Of a DNA stretch of 64,000 nucleotides, positions 17,861 through 27,325 are shown piece after piece. This DNA comes from Roseomonas haemaphysalidis (GTDB lineage Bacteria > Pseudomonadota > Alphaproteobacteria > Acetobacterales > Acetobacteraceae). Each line of letters opens with the position of its first letter. Position 1 is the first letter of the stretch. The position numbers and the translations under genes are program-made. The notes beneath the pieces were generated by a model. It was given only the letters and a program-made list of their open reading frames with translations, made no database searches and was not told the DNA's origin. The stretch covers positions 620,001-684,000 of the forward strand of contig NZ_CP061177.1 in assembly GCF_017355405.1 (NCBI RefSeq). Direction: 5' to 3'.

Positions 17861-20800
17861 ATGCCAGATGGTTTGACGGGAGACAGCGGCGGCGCCCGCG
17901 CGGAATTGCTGCGCATGGCGGCCGAGGCCCTGCGGCGGCAGGCGCCCGCCCTGCCGGCCGATGCGGAAGTGTTGCTGCACCGGCTGGCCGCCGCCCTGCC
18001 CACGGCCGAACTGGCCGCCGAGCCGCCGGACCGCCTGGCCGCCGCCGCCGCCAGCCTCTACGCCCATGCCGCCGAGCGCCGGCCGGGCGAGGCCAAGGTG
18101 CGCCTGCTGCCGCCCGGCCCGGGCCGCGGCAGCGCCGCGCTGGCCGAGATCGTCACCGACGACATGCCCTTTCTGGTGGAAAGCGTGCTGGCGGCGCTGA
18201 CGCTGTCCGGCCGCACCGTGCGCCGCCTTCTGCACCCGGTGCTGCCGGCCCGGCGCGACGCCGCCGGCCGCCTGCTGGCGCTGGGCGCGGGCGAGGGCGC
18301 GCGGCCCGAAAGCCTGATGCACGTGGAGATCGCCCCGAGCCCGGTGCGGCTGACCGGCGACCACCACCCGCCGGCCGAGAACTGGGACGACGTGGCCGCC
18401 GCCCTGCGCCAGGCGATGGCCGAGGTGCGGCTGGCGGTGGCCGACTTCCCCGCCATGCGCGACCGGCTGGAAGCCGCCGCCGTGGAGATCGCGGGCGCGC
18501 CGGAAGCCGCCGCCGGCCAGGACTTCCTGCGCTGGATGGCGGACCAGAACTTCATCTGCCTGGGCCACCGCCTGTTGCGCCTGGAACCTTCCGTCAGCAT
18601 GGAGGACGGCCTCGGCCTGCTGCGGGACGAAAGCCTGCCGGTGTTCGACACGCTGCGCGACCTGTCCGCCATCCCCCCCGCCGTGCTGGCGCAGCTGCAG
18701 GACGGCGTGGCGCTGACGGTGGCCAAGGCCAACATGCGCGCCCGCGTGCACCGGCCGCAGCACGCCGACGTGGTGGCGACCCGCGTGTTCGGCGCCGACG
18801 GGCGGGTGGTGGCGATCCGCCTGCATCTCGGCCTGTTCGCCGCCGGTGCCTACAACCGCAACCCGCGCTCCATCCCCTGGCTGTCGGCCAAGGTGGAGCG
18901 CATCCTGGCCACCGCCGGCATGGCGCCGGACAGCCACGACGGCCGCGCGCTCCGCAACATCCTGGACACCTGGCCGCGGGACGAGCTGTTCCAGGCCGAC
19001 GAGGCGGCGGTGCTGGAAGGCGCGCGCCGGGCGCTGGACCTGTCCATCCGCCCGCGCGCGGCCCTGGTGCTGCGGCGCGACCCGTTCGAGCGCTTCGTGT
19101 CCGCCATCGCCTGGCTGCCGCGCGACACCTTCGACACCAAGCTGCGCGAGCAGGTGGGCGGCATCCTGGCCCGCGCCTTCCGCGCGCGGCTGTCGGCCTT
19201 CCACATCGCGCTGGGCGACGGGCCGCTGGCGCGCATCCACTACATCCTGGGCACCACCCCCGGCCAGGTGCCGGCGGTGGAGGACGCGGCGCTGGAAGCC
19301 GCCGTCGCCCAGGCCGCGCGCTCCTTCACCGACCGGCTGTCCGAGGCGCTGTCCGCCGAGCAGGGCGAGGCGCGCGCCGCCGACACGCTGGGCCGCTGGG
19401 CGGACGCCTTCTCGGGCTACTACGCCACCAACACCGCCACCACCACCGTGGTGGCCGACATCCAGATGGCCGAGGCGGCGCTGGCCGGCGGCCACCCCGT
19501 GTCGCGCATCGAGCGCGCGCCCGGCGCGGGGCCGCGCAGCCTGTCGCTGCGCCTCGCCAACCCCGGCGGCCCGCTGCCGCTGGCCGACGTGCTGCCCTTG
19601 TTCGAAAGCCTGGACCTGCGGGCGATCGAGGAAACCGCGCACCGCGCGGCGCTGCCCGACGGCTCGCGCGCCGTGCTGCACGTCTTCGCGCTGGAAGCCG
19701 GCACGGACATCGCCGAAAGCCGCTTCCACGCGCTGCTGGAAGCGCTGTCCGCCCTGCTGGACGGGCGCGACGAGACGGACGGCTTCAACCGGCTGGTGGC
19801 GCGCGCCGGCGTGACCTGGCGCGAGGCCTGGCTGCTGCGCGCGCTGTTCCGCTGGATGAAGCAGGTGGGCTTCGCCTTCGCGCAGGGCTCGGTCGAGGCG
19901 GCGCTGAGCAACGAGCCCCGCGCCGCGCGGCTGCTGATCGACCTGTTCCAGGCGCGCTTCGACCCCGCCGCCGCGCGCGACCCCGTGCGCGAGGCGGCGA
20001 TCGAGCAGCAATGGACCGCGCTGATGGAGCAGGTGGAGGACCCGGACGCCGAGCGCATCCTGGCCCGGCTGCGGGTGGTGCTGGACGCCGTGCTGCGCAC
20101 CAACTTCCACCAGGAAAAATCCTATCTGTCCTTCAAGATCGACAGCGCGGCGGCGGGCGAGATGCCCCTGCCCCGCCCGTGGCGCGAGATCTTCGTGCAC
20201 GCGCCGCACATGGAGGGCTGCCACCTGCGGGCCGGGGCCGTGGCGCGCGGCGGCATCCGCTGGTCCGACCGCCGCGAGGACTTCCGCACCGAGATCCTGG
20301 GCCTGATGAAGGCGCAGCGGCTGAAGAACGTCGTCATCGTGCCGACCGGCGCCAAGGGCGGCTTCGTGCTCAAGGGCGCCGTGCCGCCGGCCACCGACCG
20401 GGAAGTCTTCATGGCCACCGGCATCGCCGCCTACAGGACGCTGATCCGCGGCATGCTGGACATCACGGACAACCTGCACGGCACGGAGGTGATCCCGCCG
20501 GAAGGCGTGGTGCGGCGCGACGGCGACGACCCCTACATCGTGGCCGCCGCCGACAAGGGCACTGCCACCTTCAGCGACATCGCCAACGGCCTCGCCCAGG
20601 AATACGGCTTCTGGCTGGACGACGCCTTCGCTTCCGGCGGCAGCCAGGGCTACGACCACAAGGCGATGGGCATCACCGCCAAGGGCGCCTGGGTGATGAT
20701 CGCCCGCCACTTTTCCGAATTGGGCCACGACATCCAGGCCGAGCCCTTCACGGTGGCCGGCGTCGGCGACATGTCGGGCGACGTCTTCGGCAACGGGTTG

Positions 20801-22549
20801 CTGGTGTCGAAGCAGACCCGGCTGATCGCGGCCTTCGACCACCGCCACATCTTCATCGACCCCGATCCGGACCCGGCGTCGAGCTACGCGGAACGCGCCC
20901 GCGTCTTCGCGCTGCCCCGCTCCTCCTGGGCCGATTACGACGTCAGGCTGGTCAGCGAGGGCGGCGGCGTCTACCCGCGCAACGCCCGCTTCATCCCGCT
21001 GTCCCAGCGCGCCCGCGCGCTGCTGGGCATCGAGCAGGAAAAGCCCGACCCCGCCACGGTCTTGCGCGCCATCCTGCGCGCGCAGGTGGACCTGCTCTAC
21101 TTCGGCGGCATCGGCACCTACATCAAAGCCAGCACCGAAACCCAAGCCGAGGCGGGCGACCGCGCCAACGACGGCATCCGCGTGGACGGCAGCGAGCTGC
21201 GCGCCCGCGTGCTGGGCGAGGGCGCCAACCTCGCTATCACCCAGGCCGGGCGGATCGAGGCGGCGCGCCACGGCGTGCACCTCAACACCGACGCGCTGGA
21301 CAACTCCGCCGGCGTGTCGACCTCCGACCACGAGGTGAACATCAAGATCCTGCTGGCCGACGTGCAGGCCGCCGGCCACATCACCACCCAGCAGCGCGAC
21401 ATCCTGCTGAGCCAGATGACCGACGAGGTCGCGGCCCTGGTGCTGCGCGACAACACGGAGCAGTCCCTGGCCGTCAGCCTGGAGGAGGCGGCGGGCGCCG
21501 AGGCCCTGCCCGCCCACGCCACACTGATGACGCGGCTGGAACAGGCGGGGCTGCTGGACCGCGCCGTGGCCGGACTGCCGGATGCCGCTGGCATGGCCGA
21601 CCGCGTCGCCGCCCGCGAGGCGCTGACCCGGCCCGAACTGGCCGCCCTGCTGCCCTTCACCAAGCTGTGGCTGACGGAAGCGATCGAGAACAGCGCCCTG
21701 CCGGACGACCCCGCCCTGCAGCCGCTGTTGCAGGACTACTTCCCGCACGCCCTGCAGCAGCAGTTCCCCGAGGCCATCGCCCGCCACCGCCTGCGGCGGG
21801 AGCTCTTGGCCACCATCCTGGCCAACACCGTGGTCAACCGCCTGGGCCCGGCGGCGCTGTCCCGCCTCGCCGCCGGCACGGAGCCGGCCGCCGCCGCCCG
21901 CGCCGCCATCCTGGCGGACCGGCTGCTGGGGCTGGACGCCGCCGCCATGGCCGCCGACGCCGCGCCGGCCCCCGCCGCCGCCCGGCGCGACGCGGCCCTG
22001 GCGCTGCGCCAGCTGCACGCCGCCGTGTCGCGCGAGCTGCTGGCCAGCCCCGATGGCACGCTGGAAGACACGCTCGCCACCCTGCGCCCGGGCATCGACG
22101 CCCTGACCCGGGCCGAAACTGAGGCCGACAGCCCCGCCGCCGACGCGCTGCGCGAGGCCGGGCTGCCGGAACAGGTGGCGCGGCTGGTGGCCGCGGCACC
22201 CGCCCTGGCCTCGGCCCCCGCCATCGTGCGGCTGGCGGCCGAGGCCAAGCTGGACCCGGCCGAGGCCGGCCGCGCCTGGCAGGCGGTGGGCGAGACCTTC
22301 CACCTGCCCGCCCTGCGGCTCGCCGCCTTGCAGTCCGACGCGGTGGGGCCCTTCGGCACCCGCGCCAAGGCGGTATTGCTGGACGACCTGGCCAGCCTGC
22401 AGGCACGCCTCGCCGCCGCCTCGCTGCGCGGGGTGGACATGTCGGGCGCCGAGCCCGCCATCCGCACGGCGCAGGAAGCGGCGCTGCGGCCGGATCTGGC
22501 CGGGGTGACGGTGGCGGTGCGCGAGTTGGGCAAGGTGGTGCCGGGGTGA
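17861..22549 (+). CDS. NAD-specific glutamate dehydrogenase, large (180 kDa) type
   Basis: A 1562-residue enzyme converting glutamate to 2-oxoglutarate and ammonia. The start MPDGLTGDSGG is chosen because AGGGG lies about 9 nt upstream; an open frame extends 26 codons further. N-terminal ACT-like regulatory segments (residues 30-650) precede the catalytic core with the class-specific GGIRWSDRREDFRTEILGL stretch, VPTGAKGGFVLK (catalytic Lys), GTATFSDIAN and the nucleotide-binding GVGDMSGDVFGNG. A long helical C-terminal domain follows. Size and motifs are those of the alphaproteobacterial gdhB class. Used to feed glutamate carbon into the TCA cycle. Confidence 0.95.
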   Translation: MPDGLTGDSGGARAELLRMAAEALRRQAPALPADAEVLLHRLAAALPTAELAAEPPDRLAAAAASLYAHAAERRPGEAKVRLLPPGPGRGSAALAEIVTDDMPFLVESVLAALTLSGRTVRRLLHPVLPARRDAAGRLLALGAGEGARPESLMHVEIAPSPVRLTGDHHPPAENWDDVAAALRQAMAEVRLAVADFPAMRDRLEAAAVEIAGAPEAAAGQDFLRWMADQNFICLGHRLLRLEPSVSMEDGLGLLRDESLPVFDTLRDLSAIPPAVLAQLQDGVALTVAKANMRARVHRPQHADVVATRVFGADGRVVAIRLHLGLFAAGAYNRNPRSIPWLSAKVERILATAGMAPDSHDGRALRNILDTWPRDELFQADEAAVLEGARRALDLSIRPRAALVLRRDPFERFVSAIAWLPRDTFDTKLREQVGGILARAFRARLSAFHIALGDGPLARIHYILGTTPGQVPAVEDAALEAAVAQAARSFTDRLSEALSAEQGEARAADTLGRWADAFSGYYATNTATTTVVADIQMAEAALAGGHPVSRIERAPGAGPRSLSLRLANPGGPLPLADVLPLFESLDLRAIEETAHRAALPDGSRAVLHVFALEAGTDIAESRFHALLEALSALLDGRDETDGFNRLVARAGVTWREAWLLRALFRWMKQVGFAFAQGSVEAALSNEPRAARLLIDLFQARFDPAAARDPVREAAIEQQWTALMEQVEDPDAERILARLRVVLDAVLRTNFHQEKSYLSFKIDSAAAGEMPLPRPWREIFVHAPHMEGCHLRAGAVARGGIRWSDRREDFRTEILGLMKAQRLKNVVIVPTGAKGGFVLKGAVPPATDREVFMATGIAAYRTLIRGMLDITDNLHGTEVIPPEGVVRRDGDDPYIVAAADKGTATFSDIANGLAQEYGFWLDDAFASGGSQGYDHKAMGITAKGAWVMIARHFSELGHDIQAEPFTVAGVGDMSGDVFGNGLLVSKQTRLIAAFDHRHIFIDPDPDPASSYAERARVFALPRSSWADYDVRLVSEGGGVYPRNARFIPLSQRARALLGIEQEKPDPATVLRAILRAQVDLLYFGGIGTYIKASTETQAEAGDRANDGIRVDGSELRARVLGEGANLAITQAGRIEAARHGVHLNTDALDNSAGVSTSDHEVNIKILLADVQAAGHITTQQRDILLSQMTDEVAALVLRDNTEQSLAVSLEEAAGAEALPAHATLMTRLEQAGLLDRAVAGLPDAAGMADRVAAREALTRPELAALLPFTKLWLTEAIENSALPDDPALQPLLQDYFPHALQQQFPEAIARHRLRRELLATILANTVVNRLGPAALSRLAAGTEPAAAARAAILADRLLGLDAAAMAADAAPAPAAARRDAALALRQLHAAVSRELLASPDGTLEDTLATLRPGIDALTRAETEADSPAADALREAGLPEQVARLVAAAPALASAPAIVRLAAEAKLDPAEAGRAWQAVGETFHLPALRLAALQSDAVGPFGTRAKAVLLDDLASLQARLAAASLRGVDMSGAEPAIRTAQEAALRPDLAGVTVAVRELGKVVPG

Positions 22550-22557
22550 CGGACGGG

Positions 22558-22825
22558 GGCCAAAGGAGGCTCCGCCTCCTCTGGACTCCTCCGCCGGGGT
22601 GGCTGAGCCACCCCGGACCCCGGCTTCGGAAAGCCATGCGGTCCTACAGGCCGCGGTGGCCACCCGTGGGCAGCGGCGGAATTTGATTTAAACAAAAAGC
22701 CAGCGGCCCCGTCCCCTCAGTCGCCAGGGGTCATCGACCCCTGGCGCGACAAGCCCGAACAGATGTCGGGGTCCGGAGTGGTTCAATCACCCCGGCGGGG
22801 TCCAGGGGCGGCGCCCCTGGCCTGT
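22558..22825. repeat. composite repeat B1
   Basis: Left B arm: AGGAGGCTCCGCCTCCT hairpin, then GGGGTGGCTGAGCCACCCC. The core has an A/T-rich patch (TTTGATTTAAACAAAAA) and centre palindrome GCCAGGGGTC-ATC-GACCCCTGGC (22723-22745) after CAGTC. The right B arm is inverted: GTGGTTCAATCAC, then CCAGGGGCGGCGCCCCTGG. It starts within 10 bp of the gdh stop and fills the gap to the exporter gene. Confidence 0.85.
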
Positions 22826-22873
22826 CCCCGCCACCCAAGGCACACTCCCCGCCGCAAGCGGGGGAGCCACCGG

Positions 22874-24145
22874 ATGATGTCGCGCAAGGCCTGGGCCTGG
22901 GCGTTCTACGACTGGGCCAACAGCGCCTTTCCGACCGTCGTATCTACCTTCGTCATCGCCGCCTATTTCGCGCAGGGGGTGGCCGCCACGCCGGCCGAGG
23001 GCCAGGCGATGTGGGGCTGGATGCAGACCCTGGCGGGCATCGCCATCGCCCTGCTGTCGCCCGTGCTGGGGGCGGTGGCGGATGCCGGCGGACGGCGGCG
23101 GCTGATGCTGCTGCTGTGCACGGTCTTCACCGCCGTCTTCACCGGGTTGATCTGGTTCGCGCATCCGCGACCGGAGGACGCGCTCTGGGCGCTGACCTGC
23201 GTCGGGCTGGCGACGGTGGGGTTCGAGCTCGGCACGGTGTTCTACAATTCCATGCTGCCGCAGGTGGCCACGCCGGACCGGCTGGGGCGGGTGTCCGGGC
23301 TGGCCTGGGGGCTGGGCTATGCCGGGGGTCTGGCCTGCCTGGGGCTGTGCCTGGTGCTGCTGGTGCAGCCCGACCCGGCGCTGTTCGGGCTGGACCGGGG
23401 GGAGGCCGAGCACCTGCGCGCCACCGCGGTGCTGTGCGCCGTCTGGACGCTGGTCTTCGGCTGGCCGGTGCTGGTGGCGCTGCCGGACCCGGACTTCACC
23501 GGGGCCGGCGCGCGCCCGGGCTGGGTGCGGGCGGCGCGGCAGGGGCTGGCCGAGATCGGCGCCGTGCTGCGTGGCCTGCCACAGCGCCCGGCCATGGCGC
23601 GCTTTCTGATCGCGCGGCTGTTCTACACGGACGGGCTGAACACGCTGTTCGCCTTTGGCGCCATCTACGCCGCCGGGGTCTTCGGCATGCCGTTCGAGGA
23701 GATTCTGCTGTTCGGCATCGCGCTCAATGTCACCGCCGGGCTGGGCGCCGCCGGCTTCGGGCTGATCGAGGACCGGCTGGGCGCCAAGCAGACCATCCTG
23801 GTGGCGCTGGCGGCCATCATCGTCATCGGGCTCGGGCTGGTGCTGGTGCAGGACAAGGGCCTGTTCTGGGGGCTGGCGGTGGTGCTGGGGCTGTTCATGG
23901 GGCCGGCGCAGTCGGCGTCGCGCAGCCTCATGGCGGCGCTGGCGCCGCCGGCCGAGGTGTCGGCGCATTTCGGGTTGTTCGCCTTGTCCGGGCGCATCAC
24001 GGGCTTTCTGGGGCCGGCGGCGCTGGCCGCCGTGACAGCCGCCACGGGCAACCAGCGGGCCGGCATGGCCACCGTGCTGGTGTTCCTGGCGGTGGGGGCC
24101 GCGATCCTGGCCACGGTGCGGCCGCAGCGCGTGGATGCGATGTAA
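22874..24145 (+). CDS. MFS transporter, UMF1 / Atg22-like family
   Basis: A 423-residue membrane transporter with about 12 hydrophobic segments. The N terminus MMSRKAWAWAFYDWANSAF is the hallmark of the UMF1/Atg22 branch (WALYDWANSAF). A GRRR loop follows helix 3, and YNSMLPQVATPDRLGRVSG is the family's second signature. Members export amino acids or drugs; the substrate here is unknown. The longer frame upstream lies in repeat B1. Confidence 0.87.
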   Translation: MMSRKAWAWAFYDWANSAFPTVVSTFVIAAYFAQGVAATPAEGQAMWGWMQTLAGIAIALLSPVLGAVADAGGRRRLMLLLCTVFTAVFTGLIWFAHPRPEDALWALTCVGLATVGFELGTVFYNSMLPQVATPDRLGRVSGLAWGLGYAGGLACLGLCLVLLVQPDPALFGLDRGEAEHLRATAVLCAVWTLVFGWPVLVALPDPDFTGAGARPGWVRAARQGLAEIGAVLRGLPQRPAMARFLIARLFYTDGLNTLFAFGAIYAAGVFGMPFEEILLFGIALNVTAGLGAAGFGLIEDRLGAKQTILVALAAIIVIGLGLVLVQDKGLFWGLAVVLGLFMGPAQSASRSLMAALAPPAEVSAHFGLFALSGRITGFLGPAALAAVTAATGNQRAGMATVLVFLAVGAAILATVRPQRVDAM

Positions 24146-24253
24146 TTGCCGCTTGCCGCAACGATGGCGCGCCCTGGCGTTGTGCTGGCGGCGCCAGCGT
24201 GGCCGGCCCGGGCCGGCGGGTGCCGCCGTTTTCACCGCCACGAGGCCGCCGCC

Positions 24254-24607
24254 ATGACGCCAGCCTATTTTTTGCCGCCCCTGCTGCTGATCGGCTCCAA
24301 CATTGTCATGACCTTCGCGTGGTACGGCCACCTGAAGCGACCTGGCTGGGCGATGACAACCGCCATCCTGATCAGCTGGGGCATGGCGCTGTTCGAATAC
24401 TGCCTGGCCGTGCCGGCCAACCGCATCGGCTATGAAAGCGGCACCTATACCGGCCAGCAGCTCAAGGTGATGCAGGAAGTCATCACCCTGGCGGTCTTCG
24501 CCGGCTTTTCCGTGCTGGTGCTGGGCGAGCCGCTGCGCTGGACCTACGGGGCCGCCATGGTCTGCCTGCTGGCGGCGGTGGGCTTCATCTTCCTGCCGAC
24601 CAAGTAG
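24254..24607 (+). CDS. DMT superfamily small membrane protein, DUF486
   Basis: A 117-residue protein with four hydrophobic segments. MTFAWYGHL, a FEYCLAVPANRIGY loop and LKVMQEVITL are characteristic of DUF486, a small multidrug-resistance-like family of unknown transport role. The start ATG at 24254 gives the family N terminus; the frame is open further upstream but is not family-like there. Confidence 0.87.
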   Translation: MTPAYFLPPLLLIGSNIVMTFAWYGHLKRPGWAMTTAILISWGMALFEYCLAVPANRIGYESGTYTGQQLKVMQEVITLAVFAGFSVLVLGEPLRWTYGAAMVCLLAAVGFIFLPTK

Positions 24608-24613
24608 AACGGC

Positions 24614-24640
24614 GTCTGGGGGAGCCGCCTTCCCCCGGAC
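24614..24640. terminator. hairpin between convergent DUF486 and znuA genes
   Basis: A 10-bp stem (GTCTGGGGGA / TCCCCCGGAC, one G-T pair) with a 7-nt loop lies between the two stop codons. There is no T run; it may stop transcription from both sides. Confidence 0.5.
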
Positions 24641-24652
24641 ATCCGCCCTGCC

Positions 24653-25564
24653 TCAGCCCGCCATGGCCGGCACCAGCAGCCCGACATTGTGCCGGAACAT
24701 CGCCTCGTAGTCCGGCGCCGGGCCATCGGGCGGCGACAGCGCGTCGGCGTACAGGCGGCCCTGCACCGTGACGCCCGCCTCGGCCGCCAAGCGCTGCAGC
24801 GTCGCGGGGTTGGCCATGTTTTCCAGAAACAGCGCGGAAATGTTCTGCTGCTTCAACAGGCGCACCAGGCGCCCGACCTGCGCCGCCGAGGGCTCGCTTT
24901 CCGTGCTGATGCCCTGCGGCGCCAGGAACTCCACGCCATAGGCGGCGGCGAAGTAGCCGAAGGCATCGTGGCTGGTCACCACCTTGCGGCGCGCTTCCGG
25001 CACGGTGGCGATGCGCTCGCGCACCCAGGCGTCCAGCGCCGCCAGCCGGGCGTCATAGGCGCTGGCGCGGTCGCGGTAATGCCCGGCCCCCGCCGGGTCG
25101 GCCGCCGCCAGGGCCGCGGCGACGGTGCGGGCATAGCTGCGGCCGTTCGCCAGGTCCTGCCAAGCATGCGGGTCCTGGCCGTGCGCGTGGCCGTGGCCGT
25201 GGCCGTGGCCGTCATCGGCCATGGCGCGCGGCCTGATGCCGGTGCTGGCCACGGCCACCGGCCCCTTGCGCCCGGCGGAGCGCAGCATGCGGTCCAGCCA
25301 CGGCTCGAAGCCCAGCCCGTTGCGCACCACCAGCGCCGCGTCCCGCACCGCCGCCGCGTCGGCCGGGCGGGGCTGAAAGGTGTGGGCATCGACATCGGGG
25401 CCGGCCAGCACGCGCACCGCCACCCGGCTGCCGCCCAGTTGCCGCACCATGTCGCCCAGGATGGAGAAGGAGGCGACGACCGGCAACGGCACCGCCTGCG
25501 CCAGCGCGGGGCGGGCCAGTGCCGGCAGCGCCAGGGCGGCGGCGAGCAGGTTGCGACGATACAT
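24653..25564 (-). CDS. znuA: zinc ABC transporter substrate-binding protein
   Basis: A 303-residue periplasmic metal-binding protein of the cluster A-I family. It has a signal peptide (MYRRNLLAAALALPALARPALA), conserved DAHTFQPRP (first metal His), a His-rich loop GHGHGHGHAHG (about residues 118-128), DPHAWQD, TSHDAFGYFA and the final FLENMANP region. The His loop favours zinc over manganese. No znuB or znuC is adjacent, so the permease must be encoded elsewhere. A near-perfect Zur box lies 13 bp upstream. Confidence 0.9.
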   Translation of the reverse strand: MYRRNLLAAALALPALARPALAQAVPLPVVASFSILGDMVRQLGGSRVAVRVLAGPDVDAHTFQPRPADAAAVRDAALVVRNGLGFEPWLDRMLRSAGRKGPVAVASTGIRPRAMADDGHGHGHGHAHGQDPHAWQDLANGRSYARTVAAALAAADPAGAGHYRDRASAYDARLAALDAWVRERIATVPEARRKVVTSHDAFGYFAAAYGVEFLAPQGISTESEPSAAQVGRLVRLLKQQNISALFLENMANPATLQRLAAEAGVTVQGRLYADALSPPDGPAPDYEAMFRHNVGLLVPAMAG

Positions 25565-25577
25565 GGTAAAGACCCAT

Positions 25578-25596
25578 AACGTTATATCATAACATT
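25578..25596 (-). promoter_or_regulatory. Zur operator upstream of znuA
   Basis: The 19-bp site AACGTTATATCATAACATT is an inverted repeat (7 of 8 pairs around ATC) matching the proteobacterial Zur box pattern TGTTATAnTATAACA at 12 of 14 positions. It ends 14 nt before the znuA start codon, where zinc-loaded Zur would block transcription. Confidence 0.8.
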
Positions 25597-25690
25597 AAGC
25601 GGATCGCCTGGTATCGCGCAAGCACCGCCCTTGCCCCGTGCCCGGCCTTTTGGCATGCCGCCGCCCCACCACGCGACAAGGCGGCCTGTC

Positions 25691-26218
25691 ATGCGACTCG
25701 TCATCATCGGCTTGTCCGGCGCGGGCAAGAGCACCTTCGCCCGCCGCCTCGCCACGGCGCGCGGCATCCCGCATGTGGAGTTGGATGCGCTGTTCTGGGA
25801 AGCCGGCTGGCAGCCCGCCCGGCCCGAGGTCTTCGCCGCGCGGGTGTGCGATGCCACCGCCGGCCCCGACTGGGTGGTGGACGGCAACTACAGCGCCATG
25901 CGCCCGCATGTCTGGCACCGCGCGACGCATCTGCTGTGGCTGGACTACGCCCGTGCCCCGATCATGCTGCGCGTGATCCGCCGCTCCGCGCTGCGGGCTG
26001 TCCTCGGCACTCCGCTATGGAATGGCAACCGCGAGTCCTGGCGCCGCTGGCTGGACCGCGACCACCCCATCCGCTGGGCCTGGCGGCAATGGCGCCCCCG
26101 CCGGCGGTCGCTGGAAGCGGTGCTGGCCGAAGACACCTACCGCCACCTCGACCTGCGGCGCCTGCGCCACCCGCGCGAAGCGGAGGCCGCCTTCCGGGCC
26201 CTGGCGGCACAGGCCTAG
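25691..26218 (+). CDS. P-loop kinase-like protein (FlaR / adenylate kinase-like)
   Basis: A 175-residue P-loop protein with Walker A GLSGAGKST at residues 7-15, HVELDALFWEAGWQP (lid and Asp of the adenylate-kinase-like fold) and WVVDGNYS. This matches the family annotated as DNA topology modulation protein FlaR or AAA family, whose substrate is unknown. An upstream in-frame ATG at 25631 is possible but lacks likeness. The stop overlaps the convergent exonuclease stop by 4 bp. Confidence 0.78.
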   Translation: MRLVIIGLSGAGKSTFARRLATARGIPHVELDALFWEAGWQPARPEVFAARVCDATAGPDWVVDGNYSAMRPHVWHRATHLLWLDYARAPIMLRVIRRSALRAVLGTPLWNGNRESWRRWLDRDHPIRWAWRQWRPRRRSLEAVLAEDTYRHLDLRRLRHPREAEAAFRALAAQA

Positions 26219-27021
26219 AGCGCCAGCTCCACCAGCACCGGCACATGGTCGCTGCTTTGCGTCCAGCCGCGCGCCGGCTTCAGGATCTGGTGGCGCCGCA
26301 GGTTGGGCACGAGGTCGCCGCTGACCCAGACATGGTCCAGCCGCCGGCCGCGATCCGCCGCCTCCCAGTCGCGGGCGCGGTAGGACCACCAGGTGTAGAC
26401 CTTTTCCGGCGGTGGCACGAAGTGGCGGATGGCATCGTGCCACGCGCCGGCGCGCTGCCATTCCAGCAGCGCCTCCACCTCCACCGGGGTGTGGGACACC
26501 ACCTTCACCAGCTGCTTGTGGCTCCAGACATCGTCGTCCAGCGGGGCGATGTTCAGATCGCCCAACATCATGGCCCGGCGCGCGGGCCCGCGTGCCCGGT
26601 TCCAGGCGGTGGCCTCGGCGATGAAGTCCAGCTTGTGGGCGAATTTCGGGTTCAGCGCGCGATCCGCGATGTCGCCGCCGGCTGGCACGTAGAAGTCGTG
26701 CAGCTCCAGCCCGCCCGGCACGTCGAGATCCACGCCGAGATGCCGGCAATCGCCCTTGCCGCACCAGTCCGGGTCGTCATGCCGCACCCGGAAGGGCACG
26801 CGGGACAGGATGGCGACGCCGTTGTAGCCCTTCATGCCGCGCACCGCCCGGTACGGGAAGCCCAGCGCGTCCGTTCCCTCATGCGGGAAGAACTCGTCCG
26901 GGCACTTGGTTTCCTGCAGGCAGATGACGTCGGGCGCCAAGTCGCGCACCAGATCGGCCAGCAGGGAGATCCGCAGGCGGACGGAGTTGATGTTCCAGGT
27001 GACGATGCGGAGGGAGGTCAT
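26215..27021 (-). CDS. xth: exodeoxyribonuclease III
   Basis: A 268-residue Mg-dependent AP endonuclease and 3'-5' exonuclease for base excision repair. Visible motifs are WNINSVR, LQETKCPDE (metal Glu), GYNGVAILSR, MMLGDLNIAP (catalytic Asp/Asn) and the C-terminal RLDHVWVS and SSDHVPV (catalytic Asp-His). The start MTSLRIVTWN is canonical; the extended frame upstream lies in repeat B2. Confidence 0.96.
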   Translation of the reverse strand: MTSLRIVTWNINSVRLRISLLADLVRDLAPDVICLQETKCPDEFFPHEGTDALGFPYRAVRGMKGYNGVAILSRVPFRVRHDDPDWCGKGDCRHLGVDLDVPGGLELHDFYVPAGGDIADRALNPKFAHKLDFIAEATAWNRARGPARRAMMLGDLNIAPLDDDVWSHKQLVKVVSHTPVEVEALLEWQRAGAWHDAIRHFVPPPEKVYTWWSYRARDWEAADRGRRLDHVWVSGDLVPNLRRHQILKPARGWTQSSDHVPVLVELAL

Positions 27022-27054
27022 GATGGCGGCGTGCTTAGGCCATCCCGGCGGCCG

Positions 27055-27320
27055 TGGCCAAGGGGGCTCCGCCCCCCTGGAACCCCCGCTGGGGGGACAG
27101 TGTCTCCCCAAACCCCGCCATCAGAAAGCATGGGATCTGCGGGCCCTTGGTCAGCCCCTGTGGAGAACGAGAGTTTTTTAAAAAAGCAGCCGGCGATGGC
27201 CCCTCAGTCGCCAGGGGTCCTCGACCCCTGGCGCTCAGGTCCCGCAATGGCCGGGAATGCCGGGGTCCGGGGTGGCTCAGCCACCCCGGCGGGGGTCCAG
27301 GGGGCAGCGCCCCCTGGCCT
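27055..27320. repeat. composite repeat B2
   Basis: Left arm: AGGGGGCTCCGCCCCCCT hairpin then GGGGGGACAGTGTCTCCCC. The core has an A/T run (GTTTTTTAAAAAAGC) and centre palindrome GCCAGGGGTC-CTC-GACCCCTGGC (27210-27232) after CAGTC. Right arm: GGGGTGGCTCAGCCACCCC and CAGGGGGCAGCGCCCCCTG. It fills the gap between xth and the ferredoxin reductase stop. Confidence 0.87.
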
Positions 27321-27325
27321 GCGCT

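Noticed and set aside
17852..22663. A 1603-codon open frame antisense to the glutamate dehydrogenase
   Set aside because: It mirrors the real gene almost exactly; His/Gly/Gln-rich composition is typical of antisense to high-GC coding sequence. The plus-strand frame has all enzyme motifs.
22558..22825. Repeats read as insertion sequences
   Set aside because: No transposase frame lies in any copy and lengths are below 300 bp, so at most they are non-autonomous elements.
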